Shown here: one piece after another, positions 26,945 to 35,729 of the stretch
How the letters are laid out: each line of letters begins with the position of its first letter
How positions within the stretch are numbered: position 1 is the stretch's first letter
Source: Candidatus Omnitrophota bacterium
Lineage (GTDB): Bacteria > Omnitrophota > Gorgyraeia > Zapsychrales > Zapsychraceae
Assembly (NCBI GenBank): GCA_023136835.1
Contig: JAGLQN010000190.1
Coordinates: 1-39,426 of the forward strand
Reading direction: 5' to 3'
DNA length: 39,426 nucleotides
Made by a program: the position numbers and the translations under genes
The notes under the pieces: generated by a model
What the model saw: only the letters and a program-made list of their open reading frames with translations
Told to the model about the DNA's origin: nothing
The model's database searches: none

Positions 26945-28177
26945 TTAACCAAACGAGTCATAGGCGATCATTTCCGGAGGAACGCCAAGGGAATCGAGCA
27001 TTTCCTGCACGGCATCGATCATCAAGGGCGGACCACAAAGGTAATATTCAACCTCTTCGGGCTCTTTGTGGTTTTTGAGATAATTTTCATACAGGACACT
27101 GTGGATAAACCCAGTCGGCCCAATCCAATTATCTTCCGGAAGAGCGTCGGATAAAGCAACATTGTAAGAAAAATTAGAAAAGTTCTTTGTGATGCCCTTA
27201 AACTCATCGTCGTAAAACATCTCTCTTTTGGAACGCGCCCCGTACCAAAAACTCACTTTGCGGTCCCGCGTGTGAAGCGTGTTAAATAAATGAAAGAGAT
27301 GGCTCCTCATCGGGGCCATTCCGGCGCCGCCTCCGACATAAACCATTTCACGTTTCGTCTCTTTAATAGAGAATTCGCCATAAGGTCCGCTGATCGTGAC
27401 TTTATCCCCGGGCTTTAAATTAAAGATATAAGAAGATGCTTTGCCTACCGGCAAATGCGGGTTGCTTGGCGGTGGCGTTGCGATGCGGACATTAAGCATG
27501 ATAATATTATTTTCGGCAGGATAACTGGCCATTGAGTACGCCCGGAAAATAGGCTCGTCATTATCGGCTTTCAGGTCCCAGAGATGATATTTCTCCCAAT
27601 CAGAACGATACTCTTCTTCGACATCAAATTCTTTGTAACTCAACGTATACAGCGGGATGTCGATCTGGATATATCCTCCGGCCTGAAAGTCCATTGTTTG
27701 CCCCGCAGGCAATTCGATAATTAACTCTTTAATGAACGTAGCAACGTTATGATTTGAGCGGACAACGCAATCAAATTTCTGGATTTTAAATATCTCCTCA
27801 GGAATGCGGATCTTCATGTCCTGACGGACCTTGACCTGGCAGGCCAAGCGATAATGTTTCTTTTGGTCCGCGCGGGAAATGAGCCCTTTTTCCGTCGGCA
27901 AAATGTCTCCGCCGCCTTCTAATATCTGGCACGTGCACATTGCGCATGTTCCACTTCCGCCGCACGCCGAGGGAAGAAATATTTTATTATTGGATAAAGC
28001 CATAAGAAGAGTTCCTCCTCCGGGAACCACCAGAGGGTCCTTCTCCTTATTGATCGTAATATTACAATCGCCTTTATTGACTACTTTTGATTCGACGAAA
28101 GTAAGCAGGAGGATCAATAAAAAAATGATCCCAACAAAAACACCTGTACTTAACAGTACAAATGGTATAAAACCCAC
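26945..28177 (-). CDS. nqrF: Na+-translocating NADH:quinone oxidoreductase subunit F
   Basis: The electron-entry subunit: takes hydride from NADH on FAD and passes it to a 2Fe-2S centre. An N-terminal membrane helix (about residues 3-27) is followed by a ferredoxin domain with Cys72, Cys78, Cys81 and Cys113 ([11 protein letters not shown] and LACQ), then an FNR-like domain with RAYSMAS (FAD), [15 protein letters not shown] and [10 protein letters not shown] choose GTG at 28177: AGGAAGG is five bases upstream and the length becomes 410, close to the 407-408 of Vibrio. The ATG at 28222 lies within a heptamer-repeat array and has no ribosome binding site. Last gene of nqrABCDEF. Confidence 0.95.
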   Translation of the reverse strand: MGFIPFVLLSTGVFVGIIFLLILLLTFVESKVVNKGDCNITINKEKDPLVVPGGGTLLMALSNNKIFLPSACGGSGTCAMCTCQILEGGGDILPTEKGLISRADQKKHYRLACQVKVRQDMKIRIPEEIFKIQKFDCVVRSNHNVATFIKELIIELPAGQTMDFQAGGYIQIDIPLYTLSYKEFDVEEEYRSDWEKYHLWDLKADNDEPIFRAYSMASYPAENNIIMLNVRIATPPPSNPHLPVGKASSYIFNLKPGDKVTISGPYGEFSIKETKREMVYVGGGAGMAPMRSHLFHLFNTLHTRDRKVSFWYGARSKREMFYDDEFKGITKNFSNFSYNVALSDALPEDNWIGPTGFIHSVLYENYLKNHKEPEEVEYYLCGPPLMIDAVQEMLDSLGVPPEMIAYDSFG

Positions 28178-28193
28178 CTTAACCTTCCTCGAT

Positions 28194-28249
28194 TTGAAAA
28201 TGGACAATTGAAGATTGATCATCGATTTTCAATCTTCAACTCTCTATCC
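28194..28249. repeat. Inverted heptamer array in the nqrE-nqrF gap
   Basis: Left units are TTGAAAA, TGGACAA, TTGAAGA and TTGATCA (28194-28221). Right units are TCGATTT, TCAATCT, TCAACTC and TCTATCC (28222-28249). The period is exactly seven, with reverse-complement symmetry about 28221/28222. The centre contains an 11-bp perfect stem (28208-28218 with 28229-28239). It fills the whole intergenic gap. Confidence 0.65.
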
Positions 28250-28861
28250 TCAGTTAAAATTAATACCGGCAAAACACATAAAAGCCATTGCCATCAGCCC
28301 GGTAATGATCATCGTGATCCCTAATCCCCGAAGAGGTTTCGGGATGTTCGAATATTCTAATTTTTTGCGTATCGCCGCCATGGCAACAATCGCTAATGCC
28401 CAGCCAATCCCCGATCCCAGGCCAAAGACCACGGATTCCCCGAAAGTATATTCACGTTCGGCCATAAAAAGAGAAGCTCCTAAAATAGCACAGTTGACGG
28501 CAATTAACGGCAGGAATATCCCTAAAGCGATGTATAATTTCGGGCTGAACCTGTCGATCACCATCTCGACGATCTGGACCATCGCCGCGATAACGGCAAT
28601 AAACGCGATAAAACTTAAAAAACTTAAGTCCGCCTCCGGCATTCCGGCCCAAGACAGAGCCCCTTTATTCAAGAGAAAATGATTGATCGCCCAGTTCGTC
28701 GGCGTCGTGATGGTCAAGACAAAGATCACGGCAAAACCGAGCCCTATGGCTGTCTCAACTTTCTTTGAACAGGCTAAGAATGAACACATGCCCAGAAAGT
28801 AAGCCAGTAGAATATTTTCCACAAAAATACTTCTGACAGCTAGACTTAAATAATGTTCCAT
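28250..28861 (-). CDS. nqrE: Na+-NQR subunit E
   Basis: Integral membrane subunit, about 203 residues from ATG at 28861, with six hydrophobic helices. The N-terminal [20 protein letters not shown] and [20 protein letters not shown] are classic NqrE, and contain one of the conserved Cys (in GMCSF) of the iron site shared with NqrD. A second Cys, in [12 protein letters not shown], lies in the symmetric half-helix. GGGAG is about 11 bases before the ATG; an upstream TTG at 28879 has no ribosome binding site. It is separated from nqrF and nqrD by heptamer-repeat gaps. Confidence 0.95.
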   Translation of the reverse strand: MEHYLSLAVRSIFVENILLAYFLGMCSFLACSKKVETAIGLGFAVIFVLTITTPTNWAINHFLLNKGALSWAGMPEADLSFLSFIAFIAVIAAMVQIVEMVIDRFSPKLYIALGIFLPLIAVNCAILGASLFMAEREYTFGESVVFGLGSGIGWALAIVAMAAIRKKLEYSNIPKPLRGLGITMIITGLMAMAFMCFAGINFN

Positions 28862-28887
28862 GCTTTGGGCTTCTCCCAAAAAATTCT

Positions 28888-28955
28888 AAATGTCAAAATC
28901 CAAATGATTTCGTCATGACAAGTTTTTGTCATTTGTCATTTTCCATTTATCATTT
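28888..28955. repeat. Inverted heptamer array in the nqrD-nqrE gap
   Basis: Left units are AAATGTC, AAAATCC and AAATGAT (28888-28908). Right units are GTCATTT, GTCATTT, TCCATTT and ATCATTT (28928-28955), the reverse-complement family. A 19-base spacer lies between. The layout is the same as at 28194-28249 and 4866-5112, but the unit sequence is different. Confidence 0.7.
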
Positions 28956-28960
28956 CGCAG

Positions 28961-29596
28961 TTACTGTTCTTCTGTGTACCCGCTGATCGCTCTTTGGATC
29001 CAGATAATAATTCCGAGCAAGAAAAACGCGCCCGGGGCCAAAACCATAACCCCGCAATTCACGTAACCGTGATCATATAAAAACTGCGGGATGACCGGAA
29101 ACCCTAACAGCGTCCCGCTGCCTAAGGTCTCCCTTCCTATCGCGACAAAGATCAAGACACAACTGTAGCCAAGACCGTTGCCTAACCCATCAAGAAAAGA
29201 TTTCCACGGCGGGTTAGCCATCGCATAAGCTTCGGCCCTGCCCATCACAATACAATTGGTAATGATCAGCCCGACAAAAACACTCAACTGCTTGCTCACA
29301 TCATACATATACGCTTTTAAAAATTGATCCGCCAAAATAACTAATGAGGAAATAATTGAAAGCTGAACAATAATGCGGATCTTTGACGGGATCATGTTTC
29401 GCAAAAGTGAGATAATCACGTTCGACATCGCAAGAACGAATGTTAAGGCCGCGCACATGACCAGCGCCGTCTTCAGCTGCACAGTTACCGCCAAGGCCGA
29501 GCAAATCCCCAGAATCTGAAAGGTAATCGGATTATTGTCCCACAACCCGTCTTTAACGATCCTTCGGTTCGCCTTTGAAAGAAGTTTTTGCGTCAC
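28961..29596 (-). CDS. nqrD: Na+-NQR subunit D
   Basis: Integral membrane subunit of 211 residues with six hydrophobic helices, homologous to NqrE. It contains [20 protein letters not shown] near the N-terminus (with a conserved Cys of the iron site) and [18 protein letters not shown] with the symmetric Cys. It starts with GTG at 29596 with GGAG about 8 bases upstream. It lies 23 bases after nqrC and before a heptamer-repeat gap. Confidence 0.95.
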   Translation of the reverse strand: MTQKLLSKANRRIVKDGLWDNNPITFQILGICSALAVTVQLKTALVMCAALTFVLAMSNVIISLLRNMIPSKIRIIVQLSIISSLVILADQFLKAYMYDVSKQLSVFVGLIITNCIVMGRAEAYAMANPPWKSFLDGLGNGLGYSCVLIFVAIGRETLGSGTLLGFPVIPQFLYDHGYVNCGVMVLAPGAFFLLGIIIWIQRAISGYTEEQ

Positions 29597-29619
29597 TTTG
29601 GCATCTCCGTTCTAAAAAA

Positions 29620-30339
29620 TTATCGATCCTCGCGTATTTTATTGAAAAACGGCTCGTAAATATTGATCCATTTATCAACCATGGCTGTAACACCCTTGGA
29701 AGTCATTGTCGCCCCGCTGATCCCGTCGACATAAAACGGCATTTCCTCTTTTGAAACAACATTATTCACTTGGCCTTTAACCACCTTTACGGGAATAAGC
29801 CGGTTTCTTTGAATGTCCCAGATCTTCTTCCCCTTATAATTATCCTGGAACCAATCCTTTTCAATCTCGGCGCCCAACCCGGGAGTTTCGCCATGTTTAT
29901 AAAATGTTATGCCTCTGACCGTCATCGCGTCAGGCTCCAGAGCAAAGTAACCATAGATCGTTGACCACAGCCCCTTGCCGACGATCGGAAAACAATAAGC
30001 CCTAATTTGACCGCCCTCCTTGTACATATAAAGCGGATATAAGGCCTCTGCTTCCTGAATATCTACCGGACGTTTTCCTTCCACAACTTGCCCTTCCGCA
30101 TTAATGACTTTTTCTTCGATCTTCGCGTCGTAGAGATCTAAAACTTCTTTTGCTTGAACCTTAGCGGATAAAGGAGTCTCTAAACTGACCGCTTTTAAGA
30201 TATTCTTCTTTATATCCAAAGCGACATTCAGCGCCTTCTTTTCCTTCAGCCCTTCGGAGACGATTGACAATGCTAAACTGCACGTCACACATACGGCAAA
30301 AGCAAACATAAAAGTATATCGGTTACTTTCCAGACGCAC
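29620..30339 (-). CDS. nqrC: Na+-NQR subunit C (covalent FMN)
   Basis: Single-anchor periplasmic subunit carrying a covalently bound FMN. A membrane helix at about residues 9-27 is followed by a large periplasmic domain. The flavinylation motif SGATMTS has its acceptor Thr at about 211 (DGISGATMTSKGV). GTG at 30339 is chosen because AAGGAGG lies about 8 bases upstream; this gives 239 residues and an overlap of 17 bases with nqrB. The longer frame from 30384 would overlap by 62 bases and add residues without family similarity. The flavin transferase ApbE, needed for FMN attachment, is not in the window. Confidence 0.94.
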   Translation of the reverse strand: MRLESNRYTFMFAFAVCVTCSLALSIVSEGLKEKKALNVALDIKKNILKAVSLETPLSAKVQAKEVLDLYDAKIEEKVINAEGQVVEGKRPVDIQEAEALYPLYMYKEGGQIRAYCFPIVGKGLWSTIYGYFALEPDAMTVRGITFYKHGETPGLGAEIEKDWFQDNYKGKKIWDIQRNRLIPVKVVKGQVNNVVSKEEMPFYVDGISGATMTSKGVTAMVDKWINIYEPFFNKIREDR

Positions 30340-31498
30340 GCGCAAGCCTCCTTTTGATATTCTTCCTAACAACAAAATGATCAATTAACGGCGCAAAGAC
30401 ATTCATAAAAAGAATCGCCAGCATGACTCCTTCGGGATAAGCCGGGTTGACCACCCGTATCAGGATCACCAAAACCCCGATGAGAAAACCATATATCCAG
30501 CGCCCCTGTTCCGTCGCGCTCGAGGAAACAGGATCTGTCGCCATAAAGATCGACCCGAACGCAAACCCACCGAGCGCCAAATGCCAATACACCGGAAGAG
30601 AAAAAAACGCTATCGCGTTTTCCCCCTTGAATACAAGAAAAACCGAACTCATTGCCGTTAACCCTAAAGCGCATCCTGCCACAATTCTCCAACTGGCAAC
30701 GCGCGTAACAAGCAAAAATATCAGTCCAATAAGACATGCTAGCGTCGAGGTCTCGCCTATTGACCCGGGAATGAATCCCAGAAAAACGTCTTTAAACGCG
30801 TAGCCTGCTTCGGTCAATGCCGCGACAGCTGACGTGCCTTTTTGGGCTGTCGCCACAACAGCTAAAGGAGTCGCTCTTGTAAATCCATCGACAGCTGCCC
30901 AGACGGCATCCCCGGACATTTGCGCGGGATACGCAAAAAAGACAAACGCGCGCGCTGTTAATGCCGGATTTAATACATTCATTCCGGTCCCCCCAAAGAT
31001 CTCCTTTGCGATCACAACGCCAAAAGAAATCCCAACGGCAACTTGCCACAGTGGGATCGTCGGTGGCAAAATTAAAGCGTAAAGAATGCCCGTCACTAGA
31101 AAGCCTTCGTTGATCTCATGCTTGCGGACAACGGCAAATAAAACTTCCCAAAACCCGCCTGCCATATAGGCAACCAGAATAATGGGAAGAACTTTCAGTA
31201 ACCCTAGCCACAAACACCCGCTAAAAGAATAGGCCTCGCCCTGCGCCATTTGAATTTGATAACCGGTATTATAAAAACCCATAAAGATACACGGCATCAA
31301 AGCGACACAGACAAAGATCATGACTCTCTTAATATCGATTGAATCACGCGCATAGGGCGCTTTTTTTGCCTTTGTACCCAGCGTCAATAAAAAAGCGTCC
31401 ATCGCCTCATGAAGAGGATAAAGCCGTTCTAAAGGTTTTCCTTTTTCAAAAAGCCGCCTGATCTTTTTACTCCGTTTCTCTAAGAATTCTTCAAACAC
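30323..31498 (-). CDS. nqrB: Na+-NQR subunit B (covalent FMN, riboflavin, sodium channel)
   Basis: Large membrane subunit of 391 residues with about ten helices. The FMN acceptor Thr210 lies in GFTRATPLAVVA, matching the conserved ATPL motif. MNVLNPALTARAFVFFAYPA and FMATDPVSSSATEQGRWIYG are typical. It starts with GTG immediately after the nqrA TAA (no gap) and ends overlapping nqrC. Confidence 0.96.
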   Translation of the reverse strand: MFEEFLEKRSKKIRRLFEKGKPLERLYPLHEAMDAFLLTLGTKAKKAPYARDSIDIKRVMIFVCVALMPCIFMGFYNTGYQIQMAQGEAYSFSGCLWLGLLKVLPIILVAYMAGGFWEVLFAVVRKHEINEGFLVTGILYALILPPTIPLWQVAVGISFGVVIAKEIFGGTGMNVLNPALTARAFVFFAYPAQMSGDAVWAAVDGFTRATPLAVVATAQKGTSAVAALTEAGYAFKDVFLGFIPGSIGETSTLACLIGLIFLLVTRVASWRIVAGCALGLTAMSSVFLVFKGENAIAFFSLPVYWHLALGGFAFGSIFMATDPVSSSATEQGRWIYGFLIGVLVILIRVVNPAYPEGVMLAILFMNVFAPLIDHFVVRKNIKRRLARASGK

Positions 31499-32851
31499 TT
31501 ATCCCTCTTTCTCGATCAAAGCCAACCCTTGCCCGATAATACCCCCGACATCCGTTTTTGACGGACAAGCAAACGTGCAGAGCGCGAAATCTTCTTCGTC
31601 GCATTCCAGGATCCCTAATTCTTCCGCCTCTTCAATATTCCCAGAGAGAACCGCCTTCAGGAGAAAATAGGTCATGATATCCAGAGGAACCAACGGATTA
31701 TAGATATTGTTAAGGACGATCGCCCTGTCACTCCCGTGCTTATCGGAATCCAGCGAAACCTCTTTCTCGGGAAGAAAAGACGACACAAATGTCTTTGAAA
31801 ACGTATACTTATTAACTCCCGGAGAAAGCCATCCTAAGAATTCTCTTTTTCCTCCCTCGGGAAGAATCGTGACCTGGGTATCATAAAAGCGCAGGAATCC
31901 GTGGGCGCCGACATCTTTTCCTGTCAGGACGCTGCCCGATAAATAGCGCATTTGCTCAGGGATATCCCCTTCCAGGAGAACAGACAGCGGCGCTCCCATG
32001 ATCGTTTTAGCATAAACTTGATGCCCCCCCGCCCCTTCACCTGTTACGGCAACAATGCGCTCTACCGGATAGACGCCTTTGAGAAAAAGGGAAGCAATCC
32101 TTAACACGTCTTGAGCCTCGACGTACCAAACATGGTCACCTTTATTAATCGGGTCTACACAGTGGATATGGGTGCTGACATTCCCGGCGGGATGCGGCCC
32201 GGAAAAGACATGCCTTTGAACCCCTTGCGCTTGCGTTAAAGCTTTAGCCTTGGCTCCTTCGCTCATACATAAATTCACATCACCGTCGGTTAACTTCTTA
32301 AGGATCATTAACCCCGCTTGAAATTCTTTTTCTTTGTTTTGAAGTATACACTCGCTGTCGAGCGCCAAGGGCTCGGTGTTCATGGCATGAATAAAGATCG
32401 ACTTCGGTTTCTTTTTAGGGTCAGCCACTTTGGAAAACGGTCTTTGGCGGATCACAGGCCACAGATGGCCTTTCAAAAGAAAGCTGGTAACTTCATCGTT
32501 TGAAATACTTTCGATTTGCTCTTCTTTAAAGGTTTGAAACGTTTCCGCTTCCTGCCGGCCATCAAGTTCCACAACAACAGAAAGAAGGGCCCGTCTTGGC
32601 CCCCTGTTTATAGCAGAAACTTTTCCGCTTGCAGGAGAAGCAATGCGGATTTCGGGATTAGTTTTATCAGAGAGTACCGTGGCCCCAACTTTAACGCTGT
32701 CTCCAACCTCAACGGCAAGCCGCAAGTTCAATCCCCTAAAATCAGACGGCTGAAGAGCAACATGCTTTGGAAAAGAAACCGCGATGATCTCTTTTTTGGC
32801 GGCCCCTTTTAGGAGAATATTTTTTCCTTTTTTTATCGAGAATGTTCCCAC
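31499..32851 (-). CDS. nqrA: Na+-NQR subunit A
   Basis: Cytoplasmic peripheral subunit near the quinone site, 450 residues. It starts FSIKKGKNILLKGAAK, has the biotinyl-lipoyl-like segment IASPASGKVSAINRGPRRAL at about 70-90, and the SLBB-like region later. The C-terminal ECDEEDFALCTFACPSKTDV retains Cys residues seen in NqrA. It starts with GTG with GAGGG about 7 bases upstream. First gene of nqrABCDEF, with 36 bases to the preceding exported-protein gene, which may share its transcript. Confidence 0.95.
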   Translation of the reverse strand: MGTFSIKKGKNILLKGAAKKEIIAVSFPKHVALQPSDFRGLNLRLAVEVGDSVKVGATVLSDKTNPEIRIASPASGKVSAINRGPRRALLSVVVELDGRQEAETFQTFKEEQIESISNDEVTSFLLKGHLWPVIRQRPFSKVADPKKKPKSIFIHAMNTEPLALDSECILQNKEKEFQAGLMILKKLTDGDVNLCMSEGAKAKALTQAQGVQRHVFSGPHPAGNVSTHIHCVDPINKGDHVWYVEAQDVLRIASLFLKGVYPVERIVAVTGEGAGGHQVYAKTIMGAPLSVLLEGDIPEQMRYLSGSVLTGKDVGAHGFLRFYDTQVTILPEGGKREFLGWLSPGVNKYTFSKTFVSSFLPEKEVSLDSDKHGSDRAIVLNNIYNPLVPLDIMTYFLLKAVLSGNIEEAEELGILECDEEDFALCTFACPSKTDVGGIIGQGLALIEKEG

Positions 32852-32887
32852 TTAAAAACCCTCTCTAAATAACGCGTCTTGCCGTCC

Positions 32888-33586
32888 TCATTGGGCAATA
32901 TCTTTACCGACAAGCCCTTTGCGGACATTGCGGACGCGCAAGGCCTTTACTTTTAATTTTCCTTTTTTATTCTCAACCGATATATCAATATCAAGAATGT
33001 CGCCGGTATCAGCATCCTCAAATTTCGAGCTTGAGCTATAGAAGATCCCCATGCGCCGCACTTCTTCCTTTAATTCGCTCAATGTCAAATGGCGCATTTT
33101 TTCCTTATCTTTATCGAAAAGCATGACTTTTCCATCCGTGAATTGTCCCTGCTTCTCGATATAATCCATCATACAGGCTTGGATTTCACTGTCTGTATAT
33201 TCACGAGCCTCCTGATCTTCCCCTTCTTCTGTCACCTTTACGTCCTTGATTTGAATATCCCCGACAATAAAATCCTCCGCGCTTGATACCATGCCGATTC
33301 CAACAACCACAATTTCGCCCGTATTGATATCCCGGTAATCCGCTGTCATGAAATAGCCGCTCTCTTTCTCAACAATATTTTCATCCATTTTGATCAGCCT
33401 TAAGTTTCTAACCTTGTTGCTATTATTATCAAAAATGTCGAGCGTGCCGCTTTGTATCGTTTTTTCTTTAAGCTTATCCTTAGCGACTTCCAACAGTTCG
33501 GAATTGGTTTGGGCCTGACCCATCACCGGCACGGCTAATATAAAAAGGGAAACAAGACCGCCTATAATAAGTGTTGTTTTTTTCAT
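32888..33586 (-). CDS. Exported protein with two copies of a ~70-residue domain, unknown function
   Basis: A 232-residue protein with a signal peptide (residues 1-26, ending VMGQAQT), probably periplasmic. I do not recognise a named family. It contains two related units, about 46-118 and 151-221: both run (G)xLxxFD...KxRxLxL...(F)...D.(D/N)TG(E/D)I..(I/V)DI or similar, then an IK..KV..V-type strand. For example, SGTLDIFDNNSNKVRNLRL aligns with DGKVMLFDKDKEKMRHLTL, and RDINTGEIVVV with EDADTGDILDI. Its position 36 bases before nqrA suggests cotranscription with the Na+-NQR genes. A role in the complex or its environment is inference only. Confidence 0.7.
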   Translation of the reverse strand: MKKTTLIIGGLVSLFILAVPVMGQAQTNSELLEVAKDKLKEKTIQSGTLDIFDNNSNKVRNLRLIKMDENIVEKESGYFMTADYRDINTGEIVVVGIGMVSSAEDFIVGDIQIKDVKVTEEGEDQEAREYTDSEIQACMMDYIEKQGQFTDGKVMLFDKDKEKMRHLTLSELKEEVRRMGIFYSSSSKFEDADTGDILDIDISVENKKGKLKVKALRVRNVRKGLVGKDIAQ

Positions 33587-33646
33587 TTTATCTCCATTGT
33601 TGATCGTATTAAATTCGTATTATGACCTTCCAACACCGCAAGAATA

Positions 33647-34519
33647 CTACTTGATAAGTTTTTCCTCAAATATGCCCGGGATTTCATCGGGAAAGTCGAC
33701 GACCGTAACCCCCGCGCCTTTTAAGATCTTCCTTTTGGCATCAGCCGTACTGTCTCCTGATGAAATAATGGCTCCCGCGTGCCCCATGCGTTTGCCCGTC
33801 GGCGCGCTGCGGCCAGCTATAAAACCAACGACCGGTTTATCCCCATGGCTTTTGATATATTCGGCCGCGACCTGCTCATCTTCCCCTCCAATCTCCCCGA
33901 TCATAACAATTCCTTTTGTGTCATCATCGTCCATGAACATCTTGAGGATTTCAACAAACCGCGTACCGATAACAGGATCACCACCCAAGCCGATACATGT
34001 CGATTGCCCCATTCTTCTTAATGTAAGATTAAGGACAACTTCATACGTTAGCGTCCCGCTGCGCGAAACAACACCAATGGGCCCGGGCTTATGGATGTGG
34101 CCTGGCATAATACCGACCTTAGATTTGCCGGGAGAAATCGCTCCTGGGCAATTCGGCCCGATCAGGCGGATATTTCTTCCTTCCATCGCGCTTTTAACCT
34201 CAACCATATCAAGAACAGGAATTCCCTCCGTAATACAAATGATCAGTTCCACACCGGCGTTAATATCCTCTAGAATCGCTTCTTTAGCGAACCGGGAGGG
34301 AACATAGACCACTGCCGTATTGGCCGCTGTTTTTTCCCTTGCTTCAGCAACAGAATTAAAAACAGGAACACCGTGCTCTTCTATTCCTCCCTTGCCGGGA
34401 GTTACTCCGGCTACGACTTTAGTTCCATATTCCAACATCTGTTTTGTATGGAACGAGCCGTCGCGCCCGGTTATTCCTTGAACGATCACTTTTGAATTCT
34501 CATCGAGAAGGATGCTCAT
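33647..34519 (-). CDS. sucD: Succinyl-CoA synthetase alpha subunit
   Basis: Carries the phosphohistidine of succinyl-CoA synthetase in the TCA cycle. The N-terminal CoA-binding fold has [19 protein letters not shown]. The ligase motif [12 protein letters not shown] and the active-site His247 in [16 protein letters not shown] are intact. Length 290 is standard. It starts four bases after the sucC stop, so sucCD are cotranscribed. Confidence 0.97.
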   Translation of the reverse strand: MSILLDENSKVIVQGITGRDGSFHTKQMLEYGTKVVAGVTPGKGGIEEHGVPVFNSVAEAREKTAANTAVVYVPSRFAKEAILEDINAGVELIICITEGIPVLDMVEVKSAMEGRNIRLIGPNCPGAISPGKSKVGIMPGHIHKPGPIGVVSRSGTLTYEVVLNLTLRRMGQSTCIGLGGDPVIGTRFVEILKMFMDDDDTKGIVMIGEIGGEDEQVAAEYIKSHGDKPVVGFIAGRSAPTGKRMGHAGAIISSGDSTADAKRKILKGAGVTVVDFPDEIPGIFEEKLIK

Positions 34520-34523
34520 AATT

Positions 34524-35660
34524 TCATGACTCCCGCCCTAAGCGGACAGCTTGGCTTACGGCCTCGCGCATTGTGGAAAATGTCCTAATACCGTTTTGAG
34601 TCAGGAGTTCCTGGCCCTCGCCTTCATTGGTTCCGGCTAGTCTCACGATAAGAGGCGCCGATATGTCTAACTGCTTTTTCGCCTCTAAAATGCCTTTGGC
34701 AATATCATCACAACGCGTAATGCCGCCAAAAATATTAATGAGGATAACTTTAACGTTCTTATTCTTTAAAATGATCTTTATGGCATTAAGGACTTTTTCC
34801 GGGTCAGAACTTCCCCCGACGTCTAAGAAATTCGCCGGCTGCCCTCCCGTCAATTGGATCATATCCATTGTTCCCATAGCAAGACCGGCGCCATTGACAA
34901 TGCACCCGACATTACCGTCGAGCTTCACAAAGCTTAATCCGTATCCTTCTGCCTCCCGCTCATCAGGGTCTTCGAAGGTCAAGTCCCGCATTTTATAAAT
35001 ATCTTCGTGGCGGAATAAGGCGTTGTCGTCAAAATTGATCTTCGCGTCAGCGGCAAAGATCTCCCCCTGGCCATCAATGACCAGCGGGTTAATTTCTACC
35101 AAAGAACAATCGTTGTCGAAAAATATCCTGATCAGGCCTTGAAAAATAGCTGTCACTGTTTGCTGGTGGGAAGAGTCTTTAAAGACAGGACAGATAAATT
35201 CCAACCACCGCGTCTTATCAATCGACTTGTCTTTATTTAGATAGAATTTCCGGATCGCGCCAGGGTTCTCCCGGGCCGTTGCCTCAATATCTATCCCGCC
35301 GGATGAACTGGCAATGAGAACGACACTGTTCCTGAGATTATCGACCGCTATGCCGACATAAAACTCTTCTTTGATATCAACAGCGCGGGCAACAAGGATC
35401 TTTTCGATCCCGTATTCTTTGATCTTCAGCTCTTGTAACTGCCGAAATGTTTTCTCCAGATCTTCTTGCTTCTCAACGAACTTAATGCCTCCGGCCTTTC
35501 CCCGTCCGCCTGCTAAAACCTGGGCTTTAAGAACGACCGGGTAACCGATCTTCTTTGCAATGCCTGCCGCCTCACCGGATTCAGAGGCAATGTGCCCGTC
35601 GATAACAGGAACCCCTTCTTTTTGGAAGATCTCAATGGCTTGATATTCGTGGATTTTCAT
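34524..35660 (-). CDS. sucC: Succinyl-CoA synthetase beta subunit
   Basis: ATP-grasp subunit that binds nucleotide and succinate; 378 residues. Motifs: [19 protein letters not shown] at the N-terminus, [14 protein letters not shown] (nucleotide), [10 protein letters not shown] (metal) and [12 protein letters not shown] followed by [16 protein letters not shown]. It starts at ATG 35660, but no Shine-Dalgarno sequence is visible; an out-of-frame ATG lies five bases upstream. It follows the GH65 gene by 69 bases that contain a short GGCA/TGCC stem without a T-run. Confidence 0.97.
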   Translation of the reverse strand: MKIHEYQAIEIFQKEGVPVIDGHIASESGEAAGIAKKIGYPVVLKAQVLAGGRGKAGGIKFVEKQEDLEKTFRQLQELKIKEYGIEKILVARAVDIKEEFYVGIAVDNLRNSVVLIASSSGGIDIEATARENPGAIRKFYLNKDKSIDKTRWLEFICPVFKDSSHQQTVTAIFQGLIRIFFDNDCSLVEINPLVIDGQGEIFAADAKINFDDNALFRHEDIYKMRDLTFEDPDEREAEGYGLSFVKLDGNVGCIVNGAGLAMGTMDMIQLTGGQPANFLDVGGSSDPEKVLNAIKIILKNKNVKVILINIFGGITRCDDIAKGILEAKKQLDISAPLIVRLAGTNEGEGQELLTQNGIRTFSTMREAVSQAVRLGRES

Positions 35661-35729
35661 AACATGACAAGAAAAATATTATTCTGCCCCTCGCGGCACC
35701 TTAAAATGCCAGGCAAGATCCTTCGAGGA

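Noticed and set aside
28178-28222. ATG at 28222 as nqrF start
   Set aside because: It lies in the inverted heptamer array, has no ribosome binding site, and gives a 15-residue extension beyond the normal family length; GTG at 28177 has a good site.
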